Source of the DNA: Marinomonas ostreistagni | GTDB lineage: Bacteria; Pseudomonadota; Gammaproteobacteria; Pseudomonadales; Marinomonadaceae | Assembly: GCF_016461785.1 (NCBI RefSeq) | Contig: NZ_JAEMUH010000003.1 | Coordinates: 1 to 64,000 of the forward strand | Direction: 5' to 3' | DNA: 64,000 nucleotides | In this document: piece by piece, positions 8,864-19,362 of the stretch | Layout: each line of letters begins with the position of its first letter | Position numbering within the stretch: position 1 is the first letter of the stretch | Notes under the pieces: model-generated | What the model was told of the DNA's origin: nothing | Databases searched by the model: none | Seen by the model: only the letters and a program-made list of their open reading frames with translations | Position numbers and translations under genes: made by a program

Positions 8864-10308
8864 TAAACAACTGCGCCAACTTCAACCACTTTGATCATGT
8901 TAGTTGTACCATGTGAAACAAGGTGATCACCTTTGGTTACGATCACTAGGTCGCCGTCTTTAACGAAGCCCAAAGATTTCACTTTATTCACGAGACCTGA
9001 AATGATGGTGTCAATGTTGTGCTCTTGAGAAGAGAACGCAACGGGTGTAACACCACGGTATAGTGCTGTTTTGTTCAATGTTTCTTGGTTTGGTGACAAT
9101 GCGTAGATTGGCAAACCAGATGAAATACGTGATAACAACAATGGTGTTGTACCTGAAGCGGTTAAACTAATGATCGCTTTCACGCCTTCAAGGTGGTTGG
9201 CTGCGTACATTGCTGACATAGCAATCGTTTCAGAGATCGACGTGAATGTCACATCAAGACGGTGCTTTGAACGCATCACTGAAGGATGTTTCTCTGCGCC
9301 AAGACAGACGCTGTCCATCTTTTTAACCACTTCTTCAGGGAAAGAGCCTGCAGCGGTTTCTGCAGATAGCATTACAGCATCAGTACCATCTAGTACAGCG
9401 TTGGCAACATCAAACACTTCTGCACGAGTTGGCATTGCCTGTGTAATCATAGTTTCCATCATCTGTGTTGCTGTGATCACAGGACGGTTAAGTTGACGAC
9501 AACGTTTGATCATGTGTTTTTGTACGCCAATCAACTCGGCATCACCGATCTCAACACCTAAATCACCACGTGCAACCATTACAGCATCAGATGCGAGAAT
9601 GATAGCATCTAGTGTTTCGTTGTCAGCCACCGCTTCAGCACGCTCAACTTTAGCTACGATACCTGTTTCAAGACCTGCCGCTTTAGCCAGCTCACGAGCT
9701 TCCTCAAGATCTGCTGCACTACGCGGGAAAGAAACCGCTAGGTAATCTGCTTTTAAGGCCGCTGCCGTTTTGATGTCTTCTTTGTCCTTGTCGGTCAACG
9801 CCGCTGCAGACAAGCCGCCACCTTGACGGTTGATGCCTTTATTATTGGACAGCGCACCACCAACGATGACTTTGGTGTGAACTTCCATGCCAATCACTTC
9901 AGTGACTTCCAGCACAACACGACCATCATCAAGAAGCAACACGTTGCCTGGAGAAGAGTCTTCTGCAAGTTGAGGGTAGTCGATACCTACGCGCGTTTCA
10001 TCGCCTGCGTTCTTGTCGAAACCTACGTCTAGGATAAACTTCGCGCCTTCTTGTAGCGTAACTTTTGTATCCTTAAAACGAGCGATACGAATTTTTGGAC
10101 CTTGAAGATCCCCAAGAATAGCAACATGACGCTTATTTTTTGCCGCCATTTCACGCACGACATTAGCGCGATTGATGTGATCTTCAGGTTGGCCGTGTGA
10201 GAAGTTCAAACGAAAAACGTTTGCTCCAGCCAAAATAAGTTTCTCAATCATCTCTGGTGAGCTAGAGGATGGTCCTAATGTGGCAACGATCTTTGTTCTG
10301 CGGGTCAT
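8863..10308 (-). CDS. pyk: Pyruvate kinase
   Basis: Pyruvate kinase makes pyruvate and ATP from phosphoenolpyruvate and ADP. The 481-residue protein begins [15 protein letters not shown], has the substrate loop [21 protein letters not shown], the active-site [13 protein letters not shown] and TATQMMETM, and a C-terminal regulatory domain from about residue 350. The TKIVATLG start and lack of an insertion fit the PykA-like type. It is followed by mgsA with a 1-base overlap. A terminator after gap lies upstream, so pyk probably has its own promoter between about 10309 and 10355. Confidence 0.96.
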   Translation of the reverse strand: MTRRTKIVATLGPSSSSPEMIEKLILAGANVFRLNFSHGQPEDHINRANVVREMAAKNKRHVAILGDLQGPKIRIARFKDTKVTLQEGAKFILDVGFDKNAGDETRVGIDYPQLAEDSSPGNVLLLDDGRVVLEVTEVIGMEVHTKVIVGGALSNNKGINRQGGGLSAAALTDKDKEDIKTAAALKADYLAVSFPRSAADLEEARELAKAAGLETGIVAKVERAEAVADNETLDAIILASDAVMVARGDLGVEIGDAELIGVQKHMIKRCRQLNRPVITATQMMETMITQAMPTRAEVFDVANAVLDGTDAVMLSAETAAGSFPEEVVKKMDSVCLGAEKHPSVMRSKHRLDVTFTSISETIAMSAMYAANHLEGVKAIISLTASGTTPLLLSRISSGLPIYALSPNQETLNKTALYRGVTPVAFSSQEHNIDTIISGLVNKVKSLGFVKDGDLVIVTKGDHLVSHGTTNMIKVVEVGAVV

Positions 10309-10355
10309 ATCTATTCCAAAAAAGTGATAATGCGTCAGGGAAGTATAAGAGATGA

Positions 10356-10380
10356 AAAAGGCTGCGTCAGCAGCCTTTTG
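10356..10380. terminator. Terminator between gap and pyk
   Basis: AAAAAGGCTGC and GCAGCCTTTT pair around a GTCA loop. On the minus strand the A-run supplies the T tract, so it ends the gap transcript. Read-through into pyk is possible. Confidence 0.8.
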
Positions 10381-10389
10381 GATTTAGTC

Positions 10390-11403
10390 TTACTTGGCGT
10401 TCATCAAAGCGATGGTGTTATCCAGCATTCGGTTTGAGAAGCCCCACTCGTTATCATACCAAGCCATGACTTTAACAAGCTTTCCTTGTACACGAGTTTG
10501 TGTCGCATCAAAGTTGGAAGTATAAGTGCTATGGTTAAAGTCAGAAGACACTAGTGGCTCATTGTTAACACACAATACTTGTGCCAACACTGGATCCGCC
10601 GCAATGGCGTCTTCGATAATTTTGTTCACTTCTTCAGCCGTTGTTTCACGCGGTGCTTGAAATGTTAAATCTACCAAAGACACGTTAATCGTTGGTACAC
10701 GAACAGCCATGCCGTCAAACTTGCCTGCAAGCTCTGGAACCACTAGGCCAACAGCTGCTGCAGCACCAGTTTTAGTAGGAATCATGTTCATTGCAGCAGC
10801 GCGAGCACGGTACAAGTCAGAGTGATAAACGTCTGATAAACGCTGATCGTTTGTATACGCGTGGATCGTCGTCATCAAGCCACTTTCGATGCCAAGCTTA
10901 TCGTTAAGCGGCTTCGCGATTGGAGCAAGACAGTTCGTGGTACAAGAAGCGTTTGAGATCACTGTCATGTCTGACGTTAGAACATCTTGGTTAACACCAT
11001 AAACAACTGTGGCGTCTACTTCTTTGCCTGGCGCTGAGATAATGACTTTCTTGGCGCCTGCGCTAATGTGAGCACCTGCTGTTTCTTTGGTAGTGAAGAA
11101 ACCAGTGCACTCGTAAACCACATCAACACCTAAGTCTGCCCAAGGTAGTTTTGCTGGGTCTCGCTCAGAAAACGTTAGGATTTTATCTTCATTGATGTAT
11201 AGCGCTTCAGCATCAAATTTTACATCTGCATTGAAACGTCCGTGAACTGTGTCATATTTAGTTAAGTGAGAGTTGATTTTGGAATCGCCAAGGTCGTTAA
11301 TGGCTACAACTTGTATTTGATCACGTTTTCCTGACTCGTAAAGTGCTCGAAGTACGTTGCGTCCGATACGTCCATAACCGTTAATAGCTACCTTAATCGT
11401 CAT
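10390..11403 (-). CDS. gap: Glyceraldehyde-3-phosphate dehydrogenase
   Basis: GAPDH oxidises glyceraldehyde-3-phosphate to 1,3-bisphosphoglycerate with NAD. The 337-residue protein shows the NAD-binding start [16 protein letters not shown] and the catalytic cysteine in [13 protein letters not shown], then [12 protein letters not shown] and [12 protein letters not shown]. An AGGAG lies six bases before the ATG. A HexR-like box sits about 74 bp upstream. In the Entner-Doudoroff route this enzyme takes the GAP released by KDPG aldolase, so joint control with edd makes sense. Confidence 0.96.
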   Translation of the reverse strand: MTIKVAINGYGRIGRNVLRALYESGKRDQIQVVAINDLGDSKINSHLTKYDTVHGRFNADVKFDAEALYINEDKILTFSERDPAKLPWADLGVDVVYECTGFFTTKETAGAHISAGAKKVIISAPGKEVDATVVYGVNQDVLTSDMTVISNASCTTNCLAPIAKPLNDKLGIESGLMTTIHAYTNDQRLSDVYHSDLYRARAAAMNMIPTKTGAAAAVGLVVPELAGKFDGMAVRVPTINVSLVDLTFQAPRETTAEEVNKIIEDAIAADPVLAQVLCVNNEPLVSSDFNHSTYTSNFDATQTRVQGKLVKVMAWYDNEWGFSNRMLDNTIALMNAK

Positions 11404-11476
11404 ATCTCACTCCTAATATTCGAAGATAAAGTCTGCTCATTGGAATTAGTGTAGAACAGAATTCTTTCAATGTTAT

Positions 11477-11491
11477 TGTAAAAACACTACA
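11477..11491. promoter_or_regulatory. HexR-like operator upstream of gap
   Basis: TGTAAAAACACTACA matches the HexR consensus TGTARTWWWAYTACA at 13 of 15 positions and lies in the gap promoter region. HexR is encoded 4 kb away. The site is seen; binding is inferred. Confidence 0.6.
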
Positions 11492-11632
11492 AAAATAAAA
11501 ATCCTCAATGGCTAAACCTACCAAGAGAGCATTGTATGTGTAAAAAACATACGGCATTTTGAAATGTTCTGTCATTTAGCCTGTTTTATAACTCTATTCT
11601 AAAGAAAAAAAAGCGTATTGGTAATATTTTTT

Positions 11633-11647
11633 GGTAAATTTATTACA
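11633..11647. promoter_or_regulatory. Second HexR-like box in the gap-edd region
   Basis: GGTAAATTTATTACA agrees with the HexR consensus at 13 of 15 positions. It lies 70 bp upstream of the stronger edd-proximal box, so the intergenic region may carry three sites. The region between gap and edd (about 370 bp) contains no gene. Confidence 0.4.
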
Positions 11648-11702
11648 TAAATATGCCTAATATAGAACTTTAGTCTTGTTTGTTGGCTTTAAATTCTTAA
11701 AA

Positions 11703-11717
11703 TGTAGTAAAATTACA
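11703..11717. promoter_or_regulatory. HexR-like operator upstream of edd
   Basis: TGTAGTAAAATTACA fits the HexR consensus TGTARTWWWAYTACA at every position. It ends 55 bp before the edd start, where it would cover the promoter. Confidence 0.75.
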
Positions 11718-11772
11718 TAAAACGGCTCTGTTTTCTTAATCTAGCATTTAACCGGAGCCCAAATGGAGAGAG

Positions 11773-13590
11773 ATGATGAACCCTATAGTGGAAAAAGTGA
11801 CCCAAGCCATTATTGAACGTAGTAAATCGCTGCGTTCTCAATATTTAGCGGATATGCAGCAGGCTGAGTTAAAGGGTCCACATCGTGGTTCATTGTCATG
11901 CGGTAACTTGGCCCATGGTTTCGCGGCGTGTCAGCCTCAGGAAAAGCAAAAGCTTAAGCTGATGGATGAAGCTAACATCGGTATCGTTACTTCCTACAAC
12001 GATATGTTGTCTGCCCACAAACCTTATGAAACTTACCCAGATATCATTCGCAAAGCCGTGGCAGAGATGGGATCTGTGGCACAGGTTGCTGGCGGTGTGC
12101 CAGCAATGTGTGATGGTGTCACTCAGGGCCAAGAAGGTATGGAGTTATCGCTATTTAGTCGAGACAACATTGCTCAAGGTACCGCGATAGCACTTTCTCA
12201 CAACATGTTTGATGCTGCTGTGTTCTTAGGTATCTGTGACAAAATTGTTCCAGGACTGTTGATCGCGGCTTTACGCTTTGGTCATTTACCATGCCTATTT
12301 GTGCCAGCCGGCCCAATGCCATCTGGTATTACTAATGCGCAAAAAGCGGCGGTTCGTCAGCGTTTTGCCAAGGGGGAAGCAAGTCGTGACGAACTGCTAG
12401 AAGCTGAGTCTGCTTCTTACCATAGTGCAGGTACTTGTACTTTCTACGGCACAGCTAACTCTAACCAATTATTGGTTGAAATGATGGGGCTGCAACTACC
12501 AGGCTCCTCTTTTGTTAATCCTGATAACCCAATGCGAGATGCATTAACGCGCTATACAGCGCAGTTGGCCACCAAAACAACGGCGCTAGGAAAAGATTAC
12601 CGTCCAATCTATAAAGTGATTGATGAGCGTTCAATTGTGAATGCTATGGTCGGTCTGTTGGCAACAGGTGGCTCAACGAATCACACCATGCATATTGTCG
12701 CATTTGCTCGCGCGGCAGGTATTGTGATCAATTGGCAAGATTTCTCAGAGCTTTCAAAAGTGGTGCCGCTATTGACGCGCATCTACCCGAATGGGCAAGC
12801 GGACATTAACCATTTCCAAGCTGCAGGCGGTATGGCTTTCCTAACTAAGCAGTTATTAAAAGGCGGTTTGGTACATGAAGACGTAAATACCATAGTGGGT
12901 CATGGACTAACGCATTATACCAAAGAGCCTTTCATGGAAGGTGATCAGCTAGTATGGCGTGACGGTGTTGAAGCCAGTTTAGACGATGAAGTTGTTCGAT
13001 CAATTGACAACCCATTTAGCAAAGAGGGTGGTTTGTCTTTGTTAGAAGGTAACCTTGGTCGTGCGGTGATTAAGGTTTCAGCAGTAAAAGAAGAGAACCG
13101 CGTGATCGAAGCGCCTGCTGCTGTTTTCCAAGATCAAAATGACTTGGCTGAAGCGATTCGCACTGGTGAATTAAAGCGTGACTGTGTTGCAGTAGTACGT
13201 TACCAAGGTCCGAAAGCCATCGGTATGCCAGAACTACACAAGTTGACGCCTTTCCTTGGCAACTTGCAGGACCAGGGCTACAAAGTAGCACTTGTTACCG
13301 ATGGGCGTATGTCTGGTGCCTCTGGTAAGGTTCCGGCGGCAATTCACTTAACTCCTGAAGCATTAGCCGGCGGCCTTATTGGCAAAATCCAAGATGGTGA
13401 CTTGGTTCGCTTAGATGCTAATAAAGGCACTTTGTCTGTATTAGTAAGCGATGCTGAGCTTGCTAAGCGTGAGCAGGCTAGTTGTGACCTGACGGCTTCT
13501 CATCAAGGAATGGGACGCGAGTTGTTTGCTGGGTATCGCATGCTGGTTAATGGTGCTGAGCAGGGCGCTTGTTCACTTTTCCCCGAGTAA
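11773..13590 (+). CDS. edd: Phosphogluconate dehydratase
   Basis: Edd dehydrates 6-phosphogluconate to 2-keto-3-deoxy-6-phosphogluconate, the first committed Entner-Doudoroff step. The 605-residue protein is a full-length IlvD/Edd-family enzyme, with [20 protein letters not shown] and the GICDKIVPG cysteine as iron-sulfur ligands, then [10 protein letters not shown] and [14 protein letters not shown]. Two ATGs stand together; GGAG at 11765-11768 better suits the second (11776). The KDPG aldolase, zwf and pgl are not in this window. A HexR-like box controls the promoter. Confidence 0.96.
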   Translation: MMNPIVEKVTQAIIERSKSLRSQYLADMQQAELKGPHRGSLSCGNLAHGFAACQPQEKQKLKLMDEANIGIVTSYNDMLSAHKPYETYPDIIRKAVAEMGSVAQVAGGVPAMCDGVTQGQEGMELSLFSRDNIAQGTAIALSHNMFDAAVFLGICDKIVPGLLIAALRFGHLPCLFVPAGPMPSGITNAQKAAVRQRFAKGEASRDELLEAESASYHSAGTCTFYGTANSNQLLVEMMGLQLPGSSFVNPDNPMRDALTRYTAQLATKTTALGKDYRPIYKVIDERSIVNAMVGLLATGGSTNHTMHIVAFARAAGIVINWQDFSELSKVVPLLTRIYPNGQADINHFQAAGGMAFLTKQLLKGGLVHEDVNTIVGHGLTHYTKEPFMEGDQLVWRDGVEASLDDEVVRSIDNPFSKEGGLSLLEGNLGRAVIKVSAVKEENRVIEAPAAVFQDQNDLAEAIRTGELKRDCVAVVRYQGPKAIGMPELHKLTPFLGNLQDQGYKVALVTDGRMSGASGKVPAAIHLTPEALAGGLIGKIQDGDLVRLDANKGTLSVLVSDAELAKREQASCDLTASHQGMGRELFAGYRMLVNGAEQGACSLFPE

Positions 13591-13631
13591 CAGATTTCTC
13601 TGACTACTAACGTTTGTTAGTAATGGTGTTT

Positions 13632-13657
13632 AGGCCTCCTTTTGGAGGCCTTTTTTT
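13632..13657 (+). terminator. Terminator after edd
   Basis: AGGCCTCC and GGAGGCCT form an 8-bp stem with a TTTT loop and seven Ts. Strong terminator for edd. Confidence 0.88.
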
Positions 13658-13733
13658 GACCTTTAGAAAGAGGTTCTAGTTGCTGGAGCTGGAACGGAAA
13701 TTCGGCAAAAAGGAGCTGTCAGACAGCCACAAA

Positions 13734-13759
13734 AAAGCCGAGCGCTCAGGCTCGGCTTT
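13734..13759 (-). terminator. Terminator after putP
   Basis: AAAGCCGAGC and GCTCGGCTTT pair around a 6-base loop, with an A-run on the plus strand giving the T tract for the minus-strand putP transcript. Confidence 0.8.
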
Positions 13760-13782
13760 GAAGAGATGAAGACTCTAGATCA

Positions 13783-15276
13783 TTAGTCTAGCGTGTTCAA
13801 TTTACCCTCGTATGACTCAAAAGAATCCAGTACTTTCTTCTCTGGAGCACCAGACATAAGGCTAACGACAACAATAGCGATGGTTGATAGGATAAAGCCT
13901 GGAACGATTTCATAGACATCAAAGATGCCACCAGAAATTTGTTTCCAAACAACGATCGTAATACCACCCACTAAGATACCTGCTAGGGCACCGTTGCGGT
14001 TCATGTTGCGCCAGAATAGGCTCAAAATGATGGCAGGGCCAAAAGCTGCACCAAAACCAGCCCAAGCGTACGACACTAAGCCAAGCACCGAGCTTTCTGG
14101 GTTAAAGGCCAGAATAAGCGCGATAATCGATAGAGCAACAACACCAAAACGGCCGATGTTTACGATTTGTTTTTGTGTTGCATTTGGGTTGATCCAAGCT
14201 TTGTAGAAGTCTTCCGCTAACGCAGAAGAGGACACAAGCAACTGAGAGTCAGCGGTACTCATGATTGCAGCAAGAATTGCAGCTAATAGGATACCCGCTA
14301 CGACTGGGTTAAATACCGCATTCACCAAGATCATAAAGATCTTTTCGCCGTCTTCTAAAGAGCCGCCCATATGGTTGTCTACGTAGACAATACCAACTAC
14401 ACCAATTAATAGTGCACCAACCATTGAAAGTGCTGTCCAAACAACGGCAATGCGACGTGCTGTAGTAATGTCTTTGTTAGAACGAGATGCTTTAAAACGA
14501 GCTAGGATGTGTGGCTGACCAAAATAGCCTAGGCCCCAAGCAACCAATGAGATGATACCAATGATGCTCAAAGGTTCACCATTTACATCACGCCATAGGG
14601 ACAATAACTCTGGATTTTTCGCTTCTAGTGTCGCTGGAAGCTGAGACCAGTCGCCTTCCATAATTGCGATGGGTACGATAACCAATGCCGCACACATCAA
14701 AAGGCCTTGCACTAGGTCTGTCCAAGATACGGCTAAGAAACCACCAAATAGTGTGTAAGACACAACACATACCGTGCCGATTACAACTGCCCAACGGTAG
14801 TCCAGGCCGAATACTGTTTCGAAAAGCTTACCGCCCGCTACTAGGCCAGAGCTTGTGTAGAACAAGAAGAATAGCAAGATAAAGAAGGCTGAAATGGTTT
14901 GAATCAGTTTTGATTTATCTTGGAAGCGAGTAGACAAGTATTCAGGTAAGGTTAGAGAGTTGGCTTCGATACTGTAAGTACGAAGACGTTTCGCACAGAT
15001 TAGCCAGTTTAACCATGTACCAACAAGCAGACCACCAGCTAGCCAAAGAGACTCCATACCGGCTGCGAAAGCGTAGCCTGGAAGTCCTAGTAATAGCCAG
15101 CCACTCATGTCTGATGCGCCAGCGGATAGGGCAGTAGGCCAAGGGCCTAGAGAGCGACCACCTAGGAAGTAGTCTTCTGAGCTAGATGTACGTTTGTACG
15201 CGTATAAACCAATACCTAACATAACCACTAAATAGGCTAAGAAGGTGAAGCTTATTGCTAAGCTGTTTTCAATCAT
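13783..15276 (-). CDS. putP: Sodium/proline symporter
   Basis: PutP takes up L-proline with sodium across the inner membrane. The protein has 13 hydrophobic segments of the SSS family. Typical blocks are SSEDYFLGGRSLGPWPTALSAGASDMSGW (LGGRSLGPWPTALSAGASDM is the core), then FFLFYTSSGLVAGGKLF and the sodium-site helix IMSTADSQLLVSSSA. I place the start at the second in-frame ATG because GGGGA lies at the right distance before it; the first ATG would make that site coding and adds four residues. No putA lies beside it. Convergent with edd. Confidence 0.93.
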   Translation of the reverse strand: MIENSLAISFTFLAYLVVMLGIGLYAYKRTSSSEDYFLGGRSLGPWPTALSAGASDMSGWLLLGLPGYAFAAGMESLWLAGGLLVGTWLNWLICAKRLRTYSIEANSLTLPEYLSTRFQDKSKLIQTISAFFILLFFLFYTSSGLVAGGKLFETVFGLDYRWAVVIGTVCVVSYTLFGGFLAVSWTDLVQGLLMCAALVIVPIAIMEGDWSQLPATLEAKNPELLSLWRDVNGEPLSIIGIISLVAWGLGYFGQPHILARFKASRSNKDITTARRIAVVWTALSMVGALLIGVVGIVYVDNHMGGSLEDGEKIFMILVNAVFNPVVAGILLAAILAAIMSTADSQLLVSSSALAEDFYKAWINPNATQKQIVNIGRFGVVALSIIALILAFNPESSVLGLVSYAWAGFGAAFGPAIILSLFWRNMNRNGALAGILVGGITIVVWKQISGGIFDVYEIVPGFILSTIAIVVVSLMSGAPEKKVLDSFESYEGKLNTLD

Positions 15277-15584
15277 TGTTGTCCCCATGATTTGTTTTCT
15301 TATAGCGAAGGATATTGTGCGACGTTTTATTCAATAAGCTTAAACGTTTCCCGAGGATCAGCTAAGAGCCTCAGAGGTGCATGTCATCCTCAGATGATGG
15401 ATTGCATAAGACAATCGGGCTGTAGTTCCTTGAAAAAGGCTTTTTTTACAAAAAAATAACCATTACACAACCTGACCGGCGATTCTAAGAAGAGAGTGAG
15501 CAATTATCTTTCAAAATCCTCTGACAAAATATTGATATTCTCTTATTAAGGGGGAAGTGAGGGTTCTATAGTGGAACAAATAAG
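15277..15584. other. Intergenic region between putP and hexR
   Basis: About 300 bp without a gene. It must hold the putP promoter. I see a weak CCTT/AAGG stem followed by seven Ts near 15427-15447 and a short TCATC/GATGA stem near 15383, but nothing I would call an operator or small RNA. No HexR-like box is visible here. Confidence 0.4.
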
Positions 15585-15607
15585 AAAGGCGCCGATTAGG
15601 CGCCTTT
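15585..15607. terminator. Terminator after hexR
   Basis: AAAGGCGCC and GGCGCCTTT form a perfect 9-bp stem with a GATTA loop just beyond the hexR stop. T-runs are short. Confidence 0.65.
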
Positions 15608-15614
15608 GAATACT

Positions 15615-16478
15615 TTAGTTATCCTGCTTCGGAAGGCGAGTATCTTGTACACTCAGTTTCAACTTGCGCAGATGCTCGTTGAATTCAGGGCCGCGTTTCA
15701 GCAGTACACCTGTTGCCAATGCATCGATCAGCGTGAGATACACGATACGTGAACTCATCGGTGTGTAGATGTCCGTATCTTCGGTTTCTTCGATCGGAAG
15801 CACAATAGAGCAGTGTTCCGTTAATGGTGAGCCGGGGTTAGTAATACCGACTACCGTTGCACCGGCTTCACGTGCAACCCGGGCTGTTTCGATCAATGGT
15901 AAGGTACGACCTGACAATGAAATCAGTACCACCGCATCGCCTGGATGAGTGCCCGCCGCCGCCATTCGTTGCACCAAAATATCGGTATAAGCGACAACTG
16001 GCATATTTAAGCGGAAGAACTTATGGTGCGCATCTTTAGCAACAGGACCTGATGCACCTAGGCCATAAAACTCGATACGGCGTGCTTGTGCTAAAACATC
16101 CACTACACGACTAATCAATGTCTCTGGAAGTAGTTCTTGCGCACGAGTAAGGTTGTTCTTTGCCGCCTCAAAAATCTTATGGGTAATGGCCCCAGGCGCA
16201 TCGTCAGGTTCGACGTTAAGGTTCACATAAGGTGTTCCTTTCGCAAGGCTTTGTGCTAATGCGACTTTGAAGTCTGGAAAGCCGCTGCCAATTAAGCTGC
16301 GACAAAAACGGTTAACCGTTGGTTCACTAACCTCGGCACGCGCGGCAAGCTTCGCAATGCTGGAGTGAATAGTCGTTTTAGGGTCGGCTAAAATGGCTTC
16401 AGCAACCTTACGCTCAGATTTGCTCAGCGTACTCAGTTTTTCTTGGATTCTGCGAATAATGTCTTCGTGCTTATTCAT
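15615..16478 (-). CDS. hexR: HexR, RpiR-family regulator of sugar catabolism
   Basis: A 287-residue RpiR-type regulator. The N-terminal helix-turn-helix (about residues 1-77) has SKSERKVAEAILADP and AEVSEPTVNRFCRSLGSGF-like sequence (here LIGSGFPDFK). The sugar-isomerase (SIS) domain fills about 125-265 and includes IEFYGLGASG and VVLISLSGRTLPLIE, where a sugar phosphate (KDPG in known HexR proteins) binds. Known HexR proteins control edd, gap, pyk, zwf and eda. Three HexR-like boxes between gap and edd fit this. It lies between putP and a kinase gene and is convergent with neither edd nor gap. Confidence 0.9.
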   Translation of the reverse strand: MNKHEDIIRRIQEKLSTLSKSERKVAEAILADPKTTIHSSIAKLAARAEVSEPTVNRFCRSLIGSGFPDFKVALAQSLAKGTPYVNLNVEPDDAPGAITHKIFEAAKNNLTRAQELLPETLISRVVDVLAQARRIEFYGLGASGPVAKDAHHKFFRLNMPVVAYTDILVQRMAAAGTHPGDAVVLISLSGRTLPLIETARVAREAGATVVGITNPGSPLTEHCSIVLPIEETEDTDIYTPMSSRIVYLTLIDALATGVLLKRGPEFNEHLRKLKLSVQDTRLPKQDN

Positions 16479-16567
16479 TTATGTGCTTCAACAGTAAAAT
16501 ATTGACTCAAATTGGTATCAAGGACATTCTGACAGCGGTTTCCCCCTCTGGCAATAAGTGATTGAAA

Positions 16568-17449
16568 ATGTATGCACTTTCTGAGTATTTGAAGCAAATG
16601 AACTCCATTTTACCGAAAGATGGCGAGTATGACTTAGTGCCTCTTGAGGAAGGGTTTTCTAACCAAACTTACTGTATTCGTTGGTGTAACCAGCCTCAGC
16701 TGGTGTTGCGCTTAACGCAAGAAAGCGATGAACTGTTTGGCGTGAACCGTGAGCTGGAATTTCATATCTGGCGGCAAGCAGCTCAACATGGATTAACCGC
16801 GAACATCGTTTGGCAGCAGCAATCGTGCGTGGTTAGTCAGTTTTTAGCGGGGCATACCTTTCCTTGGTCTGTCGTTCACCAAGACGCTACCTTAAAACCT
16901 ATCTGTGAGGTGGTGCAGCATTTACATCAACAACCAAGCGTTTCTCAAGAATACTGTGTTTATGAGTTATTAGAGCGCTGGCTACAGGCCTTGTCTAAAG
17001 GGCATTGTGAACCGGATATAGTGGAACCTATAGAGCAAGTACAACGTTTCTATAGCACCTTAGCGAAGGCACCACGGCCAGATACATTGGTTCTTTGCCA
17101 TAACGACTTGAACCCTAAAAACGTTATTCTCAAGTCCAATAGAGCTTGGCTTATTGATTGGGAATGCGCTGGGATGAGTGACCCTTTGTTTGACTTGGGG
17201 GTTTTGGCTCATGCGCATCACTTGAATTACGAACAACTCCAACAGGCTTATTCAATCATTATTGGTGGAGCCTTAGATGAAGAGCATTGCTACCGTATCG
17301 AATGCTATCGTCAAGCTTATGTTTTACGTGAGTTGGTCTGGCTGTTACTAAGGCAGTTAATAAGGGGAGCTCATGAATTGGATGGTGTGCAGTGGTATCA
17401 TGCACTCTTAAATGATCCCATATTTAACCCTTATTTCAAAACTGAGTAA
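16568..17449 (+). CDS. Aminoglycoside phosphotransferase/choline kinase-like protein
   Basis: A 293-residue kinase-fold protein. Visible parts are a nucleotide-binding N-lobe ([24 protein letters not shown]), the catalytic loop [12 protein letters not shown] near residue 180, and the magnesium-binding [16 protein letters not shown]. This set is shared by choline, ethanolamine, thiamine and aminoglycoside kinases, and I cannot tell the substrate. ATG at 16568 is preferred; a TTG two codons earlier is possible. It is followed by ung after 2 bp, so the two are one transcript. Divergent from hexR. Confidence 0.8.
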   Translation: MYALSEYLKQMNSILPKDGEYDLVPLEEGFSNQTYCIRWCNQPQLVLRLTQESDELFGVNRELEFHIWRQAAQHGLTANIVWQQQSCVVSQFLAGHTFPWSVVHQDATLKPICEVVQHLHQQPSVSQEYCVYELLERWLQALSKGHCEPDIVEPIEQVQRFYSTLAKAPRPDTLVLCHNDLNPKNVILKSNRAWLIDWECAGMSDPLFDLGVLAHAHHLNYEQLQQAYSIIIGGALDEEHCYRIECYRQAYVLRELVWLLLRQLIRGAHELDGVQWYHALLNDPIFNPYFKTE

Positions 17450-17451
17450 CT

Positions 17452-18135
17452 ATGAATCTTGCATCCGACTGGCAGGCACATTTGGCCGATGAATTTAACA
17501 AAGACTACATGCAGCGTTTGCGTGAATTTTTAGTGCAGGAAAAAGAAGCGCGAAAAGTGATTTTTCCTCACTCAAATGACTGCTTCAATGCTCTAAACGA
17601 AACCCCTTTTGAGCAAGTGAAAGTGGTTATTTTAGGGCAAGACCCTTACCACGGTCCAAATCAAGCTCATGGTCTGTCGTTCTCAGTGAAACCTGGTATC
17701 AAAACACCGCCATCTTTGATCAATATCTACAAAGAGCTTGAAGCTGACCTGAATATACCGATTGCCAATCATGGTTACCTGATCAATTGGGCACGACAAG
17801 GTGTGCTTCTGCTCAACAGTGTATTGACCGTTGAAGCATCAAAAGCTGGCTCACATCAGAATAAGGGCTGGGAAACTTTCACAGATCAAGTGATTCAATT
17901 AATCAACGAGCACCATCAAGGGGTGGTGTTTATGCTGTGGGGTTCTTACGCTCAGAAAAAAGGCCGTCATATTGATCGCTCTAAACACTGTATTCTAGAG
18001 AGCGTTCACCCATCGCCATTGTCGGCTTATCGTGGTTTCTTTGGCTGCGGCCATTTTTCAAAGGCGAATCAATACCTCGAAAGTATCGGTAAAGCACCAA
18101 TTGATTGGAGTGCGCATTTACAGGTTGCGGAGTAA
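17452..18135 (+). CDS. ung: Uracil-DNA glycosylase
   Basis: Ung removes uracil from DNA to start base-excision repair. The 227-residue family-1 enzyme carries the water-activating motif [18 protein letters not shown] with the catalytic aspartate, the [10 protein letters not shown] uracil-binding strand, and [17 protein letters not shown], the minor-groove loop with its histidine. Length is normal. It starts two bases after the kinase stop. Confidence 0.97.
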   Translation: MNLASDWQAHLADEFNKDYMQRLREFLVQEKEARKVIFPHSNDCFNALNETPFEQVKVVILGQDPYHGPNQAHGLSFSVKPGIKTPPSLINIYKELEADLNIPIANHGYLINWARQGVLLLNSVLTVEASKAGSHQNKGWETFTDQVIQLINEHHQGVVFMLWGSYAQKKGRHIDRSKHCILESVHPSPLSAYRGFFGCGHFSKANQYLESIGKAPIDWSAHLQVAE

Positions 18136-18152
18136 GCGCCTGAGACCCAAAA

Positions 18153-18185
18153 AAAAGCGCGCTTTGAATGTTCAAGCGCGCTTTT
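18153..18185. terminator. Bidirectional terminator between ung and ygfZ
   Basis: A long stem of AAAAGCGCGCTT against AAGCGCGCTTTT (one bulged T) with a short loop and T-runs on both strands serves the convergent ung and ygfZ. Confidence 0.85.
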
Positions 18186-18203
18186 CTACTAAGCTAGGAA
18201 AAG

Positions 18204-19115
18204 CTAGTTGCCCAGCTCATAGGGTAGAGGCAGTAGGCTAATGTCGTAGCCTTCAACTGTGGCGCTACCAACCTCGCTTTGATCGATGTTTAGGATCAAT
18301 TGCGCAACTTGTAGGTCCGCTAAAGGCGCGACATCAAATACTGACCCAATGACTTTGCCTTCTTCGTTCATCACATCCGCACCAACTTTCATTAGACCTA
18401 TACAGGTACAAAGCGCTAGGTGTTTTTTTGACTTGCCACGGTATTTCATACGGGCAACGATTTCCTGTCCGGTATAGCAGCCTTTGGTAAAACTGATCCC
18501 GCCGTTGCGTTGCATATTGATCCATTGAGGTAGGATCTCTTCGAGGTGCTCTTTACCTAGCAGTGGTCGTGCGGCCAAAAGAGCCATCACCTTGTGAGCG
18601 GCTGGATCTTCTGCATCCGGAAGCTCTTCTGATGCTGGGGCAATCGTCAGTGTTTCTTGGTAATACGTATTGTTCAGTACCAATTGGCTGCAACCATCTT
18701 GATGACTGGTTGGGATCGCTAATTCATACTGCGTTTGTGGCTCAAGTGTGTCTGTTAGCGCAAACAAAGAGCTAACATGGTACTGAGTGCTGACATCCGA
18801 GAGCTCAGTTTTGAAAAATACGGCGTACTTTTTCAAATGGGCTAACAGTGTCTCGAGCACATCCCGCTTAACCGCCACTAAAAAAGAGTCGGCAGCGTTT
18901 TGTAAAATATAAAAGTTGGCAATGATGCGTCCTTTAGGCGTGCACACTGCACCGAATACACTGGTCTGTAAGTCAACAAGTTTTACGTCAGCGGTAGTCT
19001 GACCTTGTAACAATTTGAGGCTGTCAGGACCTTGAACAGAAATAACACCTAGGTCTTGAGTATGACTGTAGCTAGTAGCGGGAAGCGTTTCATTAAGAAG
19101 CGGCTCAATCTGCAT
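18204..19115 (-). CDS. ygfZ: Folate-binding protein YgfZ
   Basis: YgfZ is a GcvT-like, tetrahydrofolate-binding protein that helps build or repair some iron-sulfur enzymes, such as MiaB. The 303-residue protein has LGVISVQGPDSLKLLQGQTTADV at its start (GPDSLKLLQGQTTADV is the core) and the KGCYTGQEIVARMKYRG signature with its essential cysteine near residue 218. The C-terminal barrel follows. It stands alone, divergent from the xylulokinase. Confidence 0.93.
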   Translation of the reverse strand: MQIEPLLNETLPATSYSHTQDLGVISVQGPDSLKLLQGQTTADVKLVDLQTSVFGAVCTPKGRIIANFYILQNAADSFLVAVKRDVLETLLAHLKKYAVFFKTELSDVSTQYHVSSLFALTDTLEPQTQYELAIPTSHQDGCSQLVLNNTYYQETLTIAPASEELPDAEDPAAHKVMALLAARPLLGKEHLEEILPQWINMQRNGGISFTKGCYTGQEIVARMKYRGKSKKHLALCTCIGLMKVGADVMNEEGKVIGSVFDVAPLADLQVAQLILNIDQSEVGSATVEGYDISLLPLPYELGN

Positions 19116-19228
19116 AATGACCTCAGAGTGAAGAAGTGAATAGTCTATTGATTATGTGGGGCTGTATTGAGTGAAATCAATGCACTGATGTAGCAAATTA
19201 TACCTCTATCCTAAAATCAAATTAAGTT

Positions 19229-19301
19229 GATGCATTTTGCGTTGGAGTTATACGAAAAATGCAGATTATTGATCAGCCATTGACTAAATTGCTTCAACTT
19301 C
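19229..19301. promoter_or_regulatory. Candidate regulator sites before the xylulokinase
   Basis: The roughly 250 bp before the xylulokinase hold no gene. Two inverted ATGCATTTT-like words (19229-19238 and 19255-19264, the second AAAAATGCAG) and the words ATTGACTAA (19279-19287) and CAACTTC (19295-19301) are visible. AAAAATGCAG, ATTGACTAA and CAACTTC also occur before mtlE, which suggests a shared AraC-family regulator. This is inferred from word sharing only. Confidence 0.3.
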
Positions 19302-19362
19302 TGACACTCAATCAACACAAAACAATAACGATTCACTGCAATCATATTTGGCAGGTAAAAAT

